NCBI GenBank assembly: GCA_020073645.1
Contig: JAIQET010000003.1
Coordinates: 1 to 64,000 of the forward strand
Direction: 5' to 3'
Length of the DNA: 64,000 nucleotides
Source: Terriglobia bacterium
GTDB taxonomy: Bacteria; Acidobacteriota; Terriglobia; Terriglobales; Acidobacteriaceae
Made by a program: the position numbers and the translations under genes. Below, one piece after another: positions 15,755 through 24,971 of the stretch (the stretch's first letter is position 1; each line of letters starts with the position of its first letter). Under the pieces are notes generated by a model, which worked only from the letters and a program-made list of their open reading frames with translations, did not search any database and was not told the origin of the DNA.

Positions 15755-16282
15755 CTATTCCGCTTTCAGCGCCACCGATTTCTTGCCGGCGTGAAGCAGG
15801 TATCCGCCACCTTCTTCTGCGATTTTCAGCGGCACCGGATGGGCTAGCTTCTCGTCCGTCTGAGCGGAAACGCTGAGCACCTGGTCCGCGGCTACGTTCA
15901 TCACCAGAAACTTGCCCTCCTTGGTGAAACCGAAGCCATAGGCGCCCGGCGCCAGCTCCGAGCCCGCGATCTGGAGCTTCACCTGGGTGATCAGTAGTCC
16001 CTGGTACTTTTCTGTGATGTCGGTCGCGTACCCGGAAGTATCCACCAGCGCGGCCAGGACCAGCTTGCCGCTGGATACCCGGAAGCCCGCCGAGTTCCGC
16101 ATTTGTACCGGGGCGATCTTGCCGTCAAAGAAATAAGTTGTCGGAACCGCGTGTTTAAGTTCCTCGGTACTGAGCGCGCCGGGCTTCGCCTGTTGTGCGT
16201 ACAGCAGCAGGGGAAGCAGCAGGCAGAACAAAAGAGCAATAACACACACACCACTGCGTTGCTTCAAGAGAGTTCCTCCCAT
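15755..16282 (-). CDS. Exported protein of unknown function
   Basis: A 175-residue protein with an N-terminal signal sequence (VIALLFCLLLPLLLYAQQ). The mature part is beta-rich, with phrases such as TTYFFDGKIAPVQMRNSAGF and GAYGFGFTKEGKFLVMNVAA. It resembles small periplasmic proteins of Acidobacteria that I cannot assign to a function. No lipobox or catalytic motif is seen. It lies just downstream of the CBM9-like gene on the same strand (47 nt), so the two may be co-transcribed. Confidence 0.7.
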   Translation of the reverse strand: MGGTLLKQRSGVCVIALLFCLLLPLLLYAQQAKPGALSTEELKHAVPTTYFFDGKIAPVQMRNSAGFRVSSGKLVLAALVDTSGYATDITEKYQGLLITQVKLQIAGSELAPGAYGFGFTKEGKFLVMNVAADQVLSVSAQTDEKLAHPVPLKIAEEGGGYLLHAGKKSVALKAE

Positions 16283-16328
16283 AAGAATGGATGAGTCCAG
16301 ATTACGCCTCCGGAGTCACCAGCGTCCA

Positions 16329-17081
16329 TCAGGGCTGCGCCGGAGGCGCAAAGCGCAGTCTGCCGAAGGCAGCCGGCACGTGAAAATTCGGCTCCGGCGT
16401 CCTGGTTGGCTGCCATGCCATGTACGTGCGGGGCTCCTTCGTGCCTTCCACGCGATAGAAGTTGGCCCGCCAAACCGAGTTCGGATCGAAGTGCAGGGTC
16501 AGCGCCTTCATCGGCAACGCCAGCTCCGCGGTCCATGTGTGTGATTTTTCATCCAGAACTACCGAGCGCCGCAGCCCGCTCTTCAGGTCAGCCAGTCCGC
16601 TGGGAAAGATATCCAGATCGATCCACATCCCATTGGGACTGACTTCGAATTCCCTGTAGTAGCGTTCCCGCGCCGGATCGGGTTGCAGAAAAGCCTCGGC
16701 GACATCCCGATCCCACAGGTGGTCGCGGCTGCCATTCGGGGCGGCATCGGAAAACATGTACAACTCGCGGTAGCGGCACTCGAAACGCAAGTACAGGGTT
16801 TGCGGCGACCACAGAACCCGCACTTGGGTTTCACGGCCGGGGTCAGGATTCTTCCCCTGCCAGTCGGAGCAGAATGTGACGGGTACGGCATGTTGCCACT
16901 CGGCAGCGGGATGGGCTGCGTCGGGATCGATCTCACGAACCGTGTACACGGCCACGATTTCCGAGGCTGTGGCACCACACTGCGACGGCGCTTGGCTCTG
17001 GCTCATCATATAGAGGGAAGAGAACAGTACGGCAGCTAAGAGCCTCAAGGTCTGTTTCACAAGCGCTCCAGCATAACGCAA
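16329..17081 (-). CDS. Secreted CBM9-like carbohydrate-binding protein
   Basis: A 250-residue protein with a signal peptide (TLRLLAAVLFSSLYMMSQSQ) and a single domain like family 9 carbohydrate-binding modules. Typical landmarks are VRVLWSPQTLYLRFECRY, the DRDVAEAFLQPD strand-turn, YYREFEVSPNGMWIDLDIF and the closing WRANFYRVEG. Stand-alone secreted versions are common in Acidobacteria and Bacteroidetes; the ligand is not known. It is divergent from ada with a 67-nt shared promoter region. Confidence 0.8.
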   Translation of the reverse strand: MRYAGALVKQTLRLLAAVLFSSLYMMSQSQAPSQCGATASEIVAVYTVREIDPDAAHPAAEWQHAVPVTFCSDWQGKNPDPGRETQVRVLWSPQTLYLRFECRYRELYMFSDAAPNGSRDHLWDRDVAEAFLQPDPARERYYREFEVSPNGMWIDLDIFPSGLADLKSGLRRSVVLDEKSHTWTAELALPMKALTLHFDPNSVWRANFYRVEGTKEPRTYMAWQPTRTPEPNFHVPAAFGRLRFAPPAQP

Positions 17082-17148
17082 GAAAATCGCTTTGGCCGCA
17101 AGATCCGGATAGTCCGTGCAGCTCGGAGGTCATAGGCTTTGAATCATT

Positions 17149-18255
17149 ATGACAACCAGTGCGATACTCAATCTGGCCGAGACGACAGACATGGCGCGCA
17201 GCAACCAATCTCAGCGGTGGCAGGCGGTCCTGGCCCGCGATGCCGGCCAGGACGGCAAGTTCGTGTTTGCCGTGTCTTCCACCGGCGTGTATTGCCGCCC
17301 GTCTTGTCCGAGCAAGCGTCCGCGGCGCGAGAACGTGACCTTCTTCGGCAAGCCGGATGAGGCGGAAAAGGCCGGCTACCGTGCCTGCCTGCGTTGCCGA
17401 CCCCGAGCGATCGGCGGCAGTGCACGGATGGAGCTGGTGAAGGCAGTCTGCCGCTACATCGAGCAGCACCTCGACGAGCCGGTTACGCTGGCCCGGCTGG
17501 GATCCGAATTCCGCCAAAGCCCGTTTCATCTGCAGCGGACGTTCAAGGCGGTTCTCGGCGTTACGCCGCGAGCGTACGCCGACTCCTGCCGCATGAACCA
17601 GTTGAAGCGCAACCTGCGGGCCGGCCACTCGGTCACGCGAGCCATGTACGACGCCGGATACAGTTCCAGCAGCCGGCTGTACGAGCGTACCGCATCGCAA
17701 CTCGGCATGACGCCCGACAAGTACCGGCGGGGAGCGATCGCCGCGCCGATCTGCTACACCCTGGCGGATTCTCCTTTGGGGCGCATGCTGGTCGCGGCGA
17801 CGGACAAGGGCATCTGCGCCATCCAGTTTGCTGATTCGGATGACGATCTGGAGCACGGGTTGAAGCACGAATTTCCCTTTGCAGTGCGTCGCCGCGACGA
17901 CCAGGCCATGCGGGCCTGGAGGGAAGACCTGTTGCGCCAGATGCGCGGTCAGAAGTTGAATGCGGCCCTTCCCCTCGATATTCAGGCGACCGCGTTTCAG
18001 CGCCGGGTGTGGTCCTGTCTGCAGGCGATTCCGTTCGGTGCAACGCGCTCTTACGGCGCTGTGGCCAAGGCCATTGGGCGCCCAACCGCAAGCCGCGCCG
18101 TGGCACGAGCCTGCGCGACCAACCCAGTGGCTGTTGCTATTCCGTGCCATCGCGTGGTGCGCGAAGATGGTGATATGGGAGGCTATCGCTGGGGAGTCGA
18201 GCGCAAGAAAGCGCTGTTGGAGATGGAAGGGGCGGGAGTGAGAACAGGGGTGTAG
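17149..18255 (+). CDS. ada: Bifunctional Ada: methyl-DNA-responsive activator and O6-methylguanine-DNA methyltransferase
   Basis: A 368-residue adaptive-response protein. The N-terminal zinc domain keeps all four ligand Cys (Cys49, Cys53, Cys80, Cys83 in VYCRPSC and ACLRC); the first is the methylphosphotriester acceptor. A central AraC-type helix-turn-helix follows (SPFHLQRTFKAVLGVTPRAY). The C-terminal MGMT domain carries the acceptor Cys in PCHRV (about Cys333) plus GGYRWGVERKKALLEME. It is slightly longer than E. coli Ada (354 aa). It would repair alkylated DNA and activate its own regulon; no alkB or alkA is adjacent. Confidence 0.95.
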   Translation: MTTSAILNLAETTDMARSNQSQRWQAVLARDAGQDGKFVFAVSSTGVYCRPSCPSKRPRRENVTFFGKPDEAEKAGYRACLRCRPRAIGGSARMELVKAVCRYIEQHLDEPVTLARLGSEFRQSPFHLQRTFKAVLGVTPRAYADSCRMNQLKRNLRAGHSVTRAMYDAGYSSSSRLYERTASQLGMTPDKYRRGAIAAPICYTLADSPLGRMLVAATDKGICAIQFADSDDDLEHGLKHEFPFAVRRRDDQAMRAWREDLLRQMRGQKLNAALPLDIQATAFQRRVWSCLQAIPFGATRSYGAVAKAIGRPTASRAVARACATNPVAVAIPCHRVVREDGDMGGYRWGVERKKALLEMEGAGVRTGV

Positions 18256-18378
18256 CGACGGATGAGGGGCTGTTCGAGGGACCTGAGAACTTGTTCGCCG
18301 GTTGTTGGTGCAATGGCGATGCTACAACAGCTGCTCAACAATCGAATCGAAGCACAGTAGCGACATCGGCTCGAAAGT

Positions 18379-18969
18379 TTAGGAGAGACGGAGAGAGTTG
18401 GAATTTTCCCGCACCCAAGAAGAAGATGCCCGCCAGCGCAGGGTAGCGATAACGAGAACCAATCCCCAAAACACGAAGCTGGCATCCATTGCCACCGCCC
18501 AAAGGCTGTGGTGGCCGGCCGCTGCTCTGACTAGACCTGTGCCAAATATAAGTCCACCCGCCACCATCGCTATGCCGAACAATACCTTGTTGACCCACAC
18601 GCGACGACTCGGTTCACCAGCGAAAAGAAGCCCTCGCCGGACGTCGAAGTAGCGCCCGATCAGGAACCACTGCCCGACTGCGGCCAGCCCCCAAGCAGTG
18701 CGAAGCACAATCTCGGAGTCAACCCAAAACGCGAAGGGCGACAAGGGTAGCAAAGCGATGAGAGCTGGCAGGTTCAGGGTGAGGAGCAAAACGTCTGCGG
18801 GCGTACCAATGTCAACAGGCTCCACGCCCCAAGAAATGTGGGTATTGGAAGTATGCTCCCAGCCTTCTAGGTCGATGATATGGGTCTGTCGAGTAGTGGC
18901 GAACGACAGTATGGCGAACAAGATTGCCGACAGGATCGGAAACGCGATGCGGAGCGCCAACCTCTTCAA
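18379..18969 (-). CDS. Unknown multi-pass membrane protein
   Basis: A 196-residue protein with about four or five hydrophobic segments: residues 7-24, 61-82, 90-108, 127-150 and 158-178. There are no recognised motifs. It opens MKRLALRIAFPILSAILFAI. Base composition is clearly lower in GC than its neighbours, which suggests horizontal acquisition or relaxed selection. It stands alone between ada and a divergent-looking AT-richer region. Confidence 0.55.
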   Translation of the reverse strand: MKRLALRIAFPILSAILFAILSFATTRQTHIIDLEGWEHTSNTHISWGVEPVDIGTPADVLLLTLNLPALIALLPLSPFAFWVDSEIVLRTAWGLAAVGQWFLIGRYFDVRRGLLFAGEPSRRVWVNKVLFGIAMVAGGLIFGTGLVRAAAGHHSLWAVAMDASFVFWGLVLVIATLRWRASSSWVRENSNSLRLS

Positions 18970-19115
18970 GGCACTACCTCGTCATTACAGACTCTATCCG
19001 CACCCCAGTTGTTCCCTCGTGGCTTTTCCTACACCAAACACTAAGAGATACCCGGTGAGCAGTCCACTAACGTCCGTAACCATTCGCATCGATAGTTGTT
19101 GTAGTTGCCCCAGTT

Positions 19116-21671
19116 CTACTTCGCTATTTGTAAGTACACGCTGCGCGCACGCGACAACAGGCCTAGAACCGAATCTCTCTCCGCTTCCGTATTCCAATCC
19201 TTGTTTGACTTTACTTTCTCAGTCAGCCGGTCAATCCAGGCGACGAAGAACGCCGCATCGGCTGCCGGCTTCACGGCGGAGCCCGCGACCGTCACATAAA
19301 TCGGGCTAGTGGTCGCGTAGGGATAGATGTCCAGCACCGGATATTCGGATTTATCGCTAAATGCGCGCAACAGGCACCATCCAGAGCGAGCTATAGGAAT
19401 CGTATCTTCTACGTCGGCCGTCTCGTGATCCGCGCTGAGCTTCAGATCCCGCACCACCTCGCCGTTGCAGACCACTTGCAGGTGTTCCACCGGAACATAC
19501 GAGCGCAGCCAGGCGGTGAACTTCACCTTGTTCTCTCCGGCCGGAAGCTTCAGTTCTCCTCCAAGGGGGTGGCCGCCCAACGTAAATCCCAGCAGCGGGC
19601 CATTGGTGGCGAAGGTTCGTCCCTGCTTGAGGGAATTCAGCCAGGAATCGATGTTGAGCGGGCCCAGCGGAACAGCCGCATATACGCGGTTCAAACCCAC
19701 GGGCCCGCGCAAGGAAGCGTAGTTCGCCATCCCATCGCTGCCGGCTCCGGTGGGTAAACGAAACCCGCAGTTCAGCAGCCGGTACCAAATCTCGGCGGTG
19801 GACTTGTGATCGCTGAAGCCGACCGCCTCGATGTAGTCCACCTTGCCTAGCGCAACATCAACCGGCAGTTCGAGCGCGACGTCCAGAGGCTCGCCATGGG
19901 TGAGCGTGGGATCGGTGTACGGATCGGGAGCCCAATCGAAGGGGTGCACGTATCCCACCAGCCCCTGCTGCGCGTGGGCTAGATCTGCAACGTCCGCGTT
20001 CGTGGGAACCATGCTTGCCGCCGCAGTGTAGGCATAGGTCGCATAGTCCGGAATCAGGTAGTTGTTGGTCAGATGCAGCAGGCCCAGGTGTCCCCAGTAA
20101 CTGGTATGGAATTCCTGCCCGTAGAGCAACAGGTTAGTGGAAGTCGAGGCCGGGTCAGGTTTCGTACTGAAGTACGCGATGTCGGGAATTCGTTGCTCTT
20201 TGTTGACGATCAAGTCCTGCAGGATGGGCAGGTTCTCCGCCGCCATGGTCGCGATCATGTTTTCCGGCCGGTTGCGATACGTGCCGCCGTAATTCATGTG
20301 CACGTGGAGATCGGCGCTTACCCACGGGGAGTGCGCGTCCCACGGGATGCTCATGGGCTCAAGCTGGATGGTCAGATTCGCACGCTGGCCGGCCGCGACC
20401 TGGATGCTCTTTTTCTCGAAGCGATACTCCAAACCTTTCGTGACCTCGACCGCGACACGCCCAGCCGGAACCGTTACCGCTGTTTCGCCATGCGTATGGA
20501 AATAGTGCGATTCGAAAGGCCTTTCCGAGCGGACGAAGTTGTCCTCGGCGCAGATCCACGCGTCGTCCGGGGCGTAGGCGCGGCCATCTTCTCCGGTGAG
20601 GAAAATCCGCGCCGGCGTGGGATGTCCCGCGGCATCCACAACTTTAATCGTCAGCCGCCCCGTTGGCTTCAGGTAGTGCTTCTCTTTCGCCACAAGTTCG
20701 GCTTGCCTGCCACCCAGAACTTCCTGCGTCCAGAGAGTCGTATTGCCAGTGCGATTCGAGATGAATGCGATCCGCTTGCCGTCCGGAGACCAGCGTGGAT
20801 TTGTGTTGTCGAAGTCGCCGTAGGACAAAGGAAATGCATATCCCCCTTCCGACGGAATCACCCAGAGCTGGTGCCAGGCTCGGCCCAGATACGACGCGTA
20901 CACCAGTCGCTTGCCGTCGGGCGAAAACTCGGGCCGGGCTTTCCACGTAGTCTCTTCGTAGTGAATCTCGCGAGCCTCGGCGCCCGGCTGCGCCTTCATC
21001 CGCCAGAACCCGCCGGTGCCGTAGATGTGCCCGCGGTCTGAGACGTAGACGATTTCCGACGCGTCGGGCGACCATGCGGGACTGATCTCGTGATCGATCT
21101 GGCTGTAGTAGAAACGTGGCAGGTCGCTGTGGTTCTCTCCCGTCAGACGCTGCACGTTTTTCAATTCGCCGTTGCTGAACTCGCCCAGGAAGATATGGAA
21201 GTGCCCGTTGAATTCCGTGGATACGAAAGCAATCCGCTTGCCGTCAGGCGAAAAGCGCGGATCAACGTTCACCGCGCCACCCGACGTGAGCTGCACGGTT
21301 CGGTGGCTTTGGAGATCGAGGGCCCAGAGCTCGATGGCATCTTTCAGGTACGAGGCGTAAATCACCCAGCGCCCGTCGGGCGAGCAATCTGGCTCGTAGT
21401 CGTATCCAGCGCCGGCCGTGAGCTGTTCTGCAACCGTTGACTCCAGCTGCTGCCGCCAAAGAGAGCCTGCCATCGAATACACCAGAGCCTGCGAATCCGG
21501 CGTCCAGGCCGGCGCGCTGGGCCCCGTGGTGAGCTGAGGCAGATACATCTCCCGATAGTAGTAGCGATGCGGAACATCAATCTGCTTCAGGACCGGATCC
21601 CGCTGGGCGGCCAGCGGCAATGAGCAGAGGAACAAAGCAAACAGCAGCCAGCACTGGTTCTTGGTAGGCAA
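19116..21671 (-). CDS. Secreted TolB-like propeller fused to a CehA/PHP-type metallohydrolase domain
   Basis: An 851-residue protein with a signal peptide (WLLFALFLCSLPLAAQ). The first half is a WD40-like/PD40 beta-propeller with repeated DGKR-type blades (CSPDGRWVIYASYL, FSPDGKRIAFVST, FSPDGKRLVYASYLGR, WSPDGKRIAFISN). From about residue 460 a metal-dependent domain begins with DLHVHMNYGGTYRN and contains GQEFHTSYWGHLGLL and GYVHPFDW. This is the His-rich pattern of CehA/McbA-like members of the PHP superfamily, so a secreted hydrolase is likely; the substrate is unknown. Both halves are complete. Confidence 0.8.
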   Translation of the reverse strand: MPTKNQCWLLFALFLCSLPLAAQRDPVLKQIDVPHRYYYREMYLPQLTTGPSAPAWTPDSQALVYSMAGSLWRQQLESTVAEQLTAGAGYDYEPDCSPDGRWVIYASYLKDAIELWALDLQSHRTVQLTSGGAVNVDPRFSPDGKRIAFVSTEFNGHFHIFLGEFSNGELKNVQRLTGENHSDLPRFYYSQIDHEISPAWSPDASEIVYVSDRGHIYGTGGFWRMKAQPGAEAREIHYEETTWKARPEFSPDGKRLVYASYLGRAWHQLWVIPSEGGYAFPLSYGDFDNTNPRWSPDGKRIAFISNRTGNTTLWTQEVLGGRQAELVAKEKHYLKPTGRLTIKVVDAAGHPTPARIFLTGEDGRAYAPDDAWICAEDNFVRSERPFESHYFHTHGETAVTVPAGRVAVEVTKGLEYRFEKKSIQVAAGQRANLTIQLEPMSIPWDAHSPWVSADLHVHMNYGGTYRNRPENMIATMAAENLPILQDLIVNKEQRIPDIAYFSTKPDPASTSTNLLLYGQEFHTSYWGHLGLLHLTNNYLIPDYATYAYTAAASMVPTNADVADLAHAQQGLVGYVHPFDWAPDPYTDPTLTHGEPLDVALELPVDVALGKVDYIEAVGFSDHKSTAEIWYRLLNCGFRLPTGAGSDGMANYASLRGPVGLNRVYAAVPLGPLNIDSWLNSLKQGRTFATNGPLLGFTLGGHPLGGELKLPAGENKVKFTAWLRSYVPVEHLQVVCNGEVVRDLKLSADHETADVEDTIPIARSGWCLLRAFSDKSEYPVLDIYPYATTSPIYVTVAGSAVKPAADAAFFVAWIDRLTEKVKSNKDWNTEAERDSVLGLLSRARSVYLQIAK

Positions 21672-21734
21672 GGCGCCTCCTGGATGGCGGGATTATATCG
21701 AAGCTTCACGTGCACGGCGCCCGCACCGCGTGCC

Positions 21735-23513
21735 TCAGTGCGCTACTACCGGCAAAACCACGCGGGAAGGATGCTCCCGATCGGCGTAAATGGAGATGGT
21801 TGCCTTCTGCATCTTGGCCGACGTCGCCTCCGATTCGCCAGTCTGCGGGTTGCGCGAGAAGTTCGGGAAGAACGTGCCGGAAATCTGCACTCGAATACGG
21901 TGTCCTTTTAAGAACACATTGCTGGTGATCAGGTTGTTGAGATGCAATTCGTAAACCTGATTGGGGGTGAGCAATTGCCGTCCCTGCTTCAAGTCGCGAT
22001 AACTGGCGCGCAGCACGTCCAGGCCCGGGCTCATCAGGTTATAAGCGGTTCCATCGGGAGCGACGTCGAGCAGCCGCACCCAGAGGTCGGTATCGCGACA
22101 GTCGCAGGCCAGGTAGATTATGGCCTGAATCGGACCGGTCACCTCCGTGTCGCGCTGCAAGATGGCTGAATCGAACACCGCCACATCGCTGCGCTTGGCC
22201 AGGTCGCGGTAGTCGTGCGCGCCCGACGTGTCGTAAGGATTGGTGACGGGATTGGCGGGGTCGGAAATGAATGAAGTGACCTGTGCGGACGTCTTCGGTG
22301 CTTCCAGGGAGAGTCCACCGCCAGGTTCAGTGCCTTTGCGACCAACCAAGTAATAGGCAGTGGCTTGCGCGGTTGGCGGCCAGACCGTGGTTTCGCGCCA
22401 TTGGTTGTCCCCCATCACGAAATAACGGACCGGCTTCTCCTGCTCCACGCCGTTTTCAATGCCACGGAGGTAGTGATCCATCCAGCGCAGGATGATCTCG
22501 TCATAATCGATGGCCGCGGCGGGCCCAAACTCTCGCTCGCCGGACTTTGTTTTCGCAGTAGAAGCCACCCCGTGTACCCAGGGACCGATGAGCAACTGAG
22601 TGCGCGGATCGGCCGACCCAGCGCGCGACTTCAAGAGCCCCGTGAAATTCGTCGTGGCGCCTTCAGGGCCGTAGTTGTCGTCGTACCATCCCGACAAATT
22701 CAGCACCGCAGCTTGGCTGCGACTGTACTTGCCCCGCAGTTCGCACCAGTCCCACCAGGGATCATCGGGCGGATGACTGAGCCAGTCGTAATAATAGGGC
22801 GCGATGCCGCGCAACTCCTCGAGTTGGTTCAAAGGCAGGGTGTACTGCATCTTCGCCCCGACCGTTTTCCATGCAGCGACGGCCTCTTCCCCGGTCCGTG
22901 GGCCGGGCAGGTTGTTTTTCACGCGCGCATCGGGAGCAATGTTGTCCCAGATCCACTCTATCCACGACATGTCCCAGGTGCCGCCCTCGTAGAAAAAATT
23001 CTGCGGCGTGGAGAAAGTCATAGCCGGGACCATGGCCTTGAGGTGTGGCGGATTCTCCATCGCGGCTAGCCATTGCACCGCGCCCGGATAGGAAAGCCCA
23101 AAGGTTCCCACCGCGCCATTCGACCACGGCTGCCGCGCCGCCCATTCAATGGTGTCGTAGCCGTCGCGTCCCTCGTTCTCGTAAGGACGAAATTCCCCGG
23201 CCGAGGCGTACCGGCCCCGCACATCTTCGACAACGACTGCATACCCGCGTTCAACCGCATGACGAAAAGTCGTGTACTCCCTGAGTGCGAATTCCTTGCC
23301 ATAGGGTGTGCGGTACACCAGCACGGGGAAGCGTCCATCCCCTTTCGGCCGCAGCACGTCCGCACGAAGCACGACCCCGTCTCGCATGGGCACAGCAACG
23401 TCGCGTTCGGTGACGAAGTCTTCCGCTTCGGCTTGGGATTGAGTTTGCTGAGCAAGACTCGGCAGGCCCAGCAAGATCAGGAGCAAAAGGAAACTAAAGA
23501 GTGGCCGTTTCAT
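21735..23513 (-). CDS. CocE/NonD-family serine hydrolase (exported)
   Basis: A 592-residue alpha/beta hydrolase of the Xaa-Pro dipeptidyl-peptidase (S15)/CocE family, with a signal peptide (LFSFLLLLILLGLPSLAQQ). The nucleophile Ser is in GTFGLSYPG (about Ser141). The RGRYAS and YDTIEW segments follow the family pattern, and the C-terminal jelly-roll (X-Pro DPP C-terminal domain) is present from about residue 370. Members hydrolyse acyl esters, peptides or beta-lactam precursors; the substrate here is unknown. It follows the amino acid permease on the same strand (44 nt). Confidence 0.88.
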   Translation of the reverse strand: MKRPLFSFLLLLILLGLPSLAQQTQSQAEAEDFVTERDVAVPMRDGVVLRADVLRPKGDGRFPVLVYRTPYGKEFALREYTTFRHAVERGYAVVVEDVRGRYASAGEFRPYENEGRDGYDTIEWAARQPWSNGAVGTFGLSYPGAVQWLAAMENPPHLKAMVPAMTFSTPQNFFYEGGTWDMSWIEWIWDNIAPDARVKNNLPGPRTGEEAVAAWKTVGAKMQYTLPLNQLEELRGIAPYYYDWLSHPPDDPWWDWCELRGKYSRSQAAVLNLSGWYDDNYGPEGATTNFTGLLKSRAGSADPRTQLLIGPWVHGVASTAKTKSGEREFGPAAAIDYDEIILRWMDHYLRGIENGVEQEKPVRYFVMGDNQWRETTVWPPTAQATAYYLVGRKGTEPGGGLSLEAPKTSAQVTSFISDPANPVTNPYDTSGAHDYRDLAKRSDVAVFDSAILQRDTEVTGPIQAIIYLACDCRDTDLWVRLLDVAPDGTAYNLMSPGLDVLRASYRDLKQGRQLLTPNQVYELHLNNLITSNVFLKGHRIRVQISGTFFPNFSRNPQTGESEATSAKMQKATISIYADREHPSRVVLPVVAH

Positions 23514-23557
23514 GGAAGGCGTAGCCTAGCATTTCGCGAAGGCGGACAACAAGGACA

Positions 23558-24865
23558 TCAGCGCACGCCGATCTCGATTTCCTTGCGGTTTCGGACCCAT
23601 GCCCAGTTGAGCAGGGCAGCAAGGATAGTAGCCAGCAGAATGAGCGATCCGCTCCGGTCCACGCGCGTCACCAGCACCAGGCAGATCACAACCCCCGCCC
23701 CGGAAAATACATTCCCGCCCGGAAGCCGAAATAGCGCCGCTCCCGGTTGCTTTCTGCGCAGCACCGGCAGGGCCGCACATCCTATGCCGTAATAAAAGAG
23801 TCGCGCCAGCGCGGAAAGCGTCACGTTCCACGCGAAGCTGCCGAAAATCGCCAGCAGCCAGGCCACAACCGCGAAAACCAGAATCGAGAAATACGGCGTG
23901 TGGAATCTCGGATGCACCGCACCAAACAGCCGCGGAAAGTCTCCGCGTTCAGCAAGCGCGTAGGTGATTCGGGGCACGGCAAGGATTTTGGCGCTCAGAT
24001 AACCGTAAACCGAGACCAACGCTCCGATGGCAATAAGATCAGCGCCTTTCGAGCCTAGGAAAAGCCGGACGACATCCGCTAATGGACGCTCGCTGTGGGC
24101 CGGGTCGGGCGAAACACCCACTACAACCCACTGGATCAGCGTGTAGACCAGCGTGCAAGTGACCAGTGCCGCAAACAATCCAAACACCGCATCGCGTCGC
24201 GGATCCTTTGCCTCGCTCATCGGCGTGAGCGCGGTTTCAAATCCTCCATAAGCGAACAACAGCAGCAGGATGGCTTTCGGCCAATCATTTGTGTTCACCA
24301 CAGAAGCCGAGCTCATTCCTGCATGCGTGGCAAAAAAGTAAATTGCGCCTCCAACAATCACGATAGCGAGCGGCACCAGCTTCGCGATGGTGAACACGTT
24401 GCTGACCTCGGTACCGGCGCGGACCCCGCGGTAGTTGATGACGGTGAGAATTCCGATCAGCAGAGTCAGAATCAGGAATCGTGGTACCGGCGCTTTTGCT
24501 CCCGGCCAGAACTCACCGAAATAGATGACAAACAGGTTGGCATTGGCCGCCGGCGCGGCCAGTTGCGAAAGCCAGAACATCCAGCCGGTCTCGATTCCCA
24601 CCAGCCGTCCGAAGGCGGTACGAGCATAAAGGTAGGGCCCGCCCGCCTGCGTGAATTGCGACGCCAGTTCGGCGAAGCAAGCCATGATGATCCCAATCGC
24701 TCCGCCGGCTGCCAATACCGCCCACACACTGGCTGTCCCGACGAGCCCAGCGACGACCGACGGCAACCCAAAAATCCCGCTGCCGATAATGGAATTTACG
24801 ATGAGTGCGGCCAGGCTCCAGCGTCCAATGGCGCGCACCAAGCCGGTCTGGTTGGGCTGGGACAC
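23558..24865 (-). CDS. APC-superfamily amino acid permease
   Basis: A 435-residue transporter with about 12 transmembrane helices. TM1 has the APC signature (IVNSIIGSGIFGLPSVVAGL), with the GSGIFG backbone carboxylate-binding loop, and TM6 has YGGFETALTPMSEAKDPRRD. Substrate not deducible; amino acid/proton symport is typical. The start is GTG at 24865 with no Shine-Dalgarno sequence; TACAAA lies 6 nt upstream, so the mRNA may be leaderless. The neighbouring CocE hydrolase on the same strand hints at peptide or amide use. Confidence 0.88.
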   Translation of the reverse strand: MSQPNQTGLVRAIGRWSLAALIVNSIIGSGIFGLPSVVAGLVGTASVWAVLAAGGAIGIIMACFAELASQFTQAGGPYLYARTAFGRLVGIETGWMFWLSQLAAPAANANLFVIYFGEFWPGAKAPVPRFLILTLLIGILTVINYRGVRAGTEVSNVFTIAKLVPLAIVIVGGAIYFFATHAGMSSASVVNTNDWPKAILLLLFAYGGFETALTPMSEAKDPRRDAVFGLFAALVTCTLVYTLIQWVVVGVSPDPAHSERPLADVVRLFLGSKGADLIAIGALVSVYGYLSAKILAVPRITYALAERGDFPRLFGAVHPRFHTPYFSILVFAVVAWLLAIFGSFAWNVTLSALARLFYYGIGCAALPVLRRKQPGAALFRLPGGNVFSGAGVVICLVLVTRVDRSGSLILLATILAALLNWAWVRNRKEIEIGVR

Positions 24866-24971
24866 TGCGCGTTTGTATCACAAATACTCGAAATCTCCAC
24901 GCGGACCAGCCTCGGGAACCAGAACTTCAATTCTGGGGAAATCCAGCGGACGCCGCTCAGCGTACTAGATC

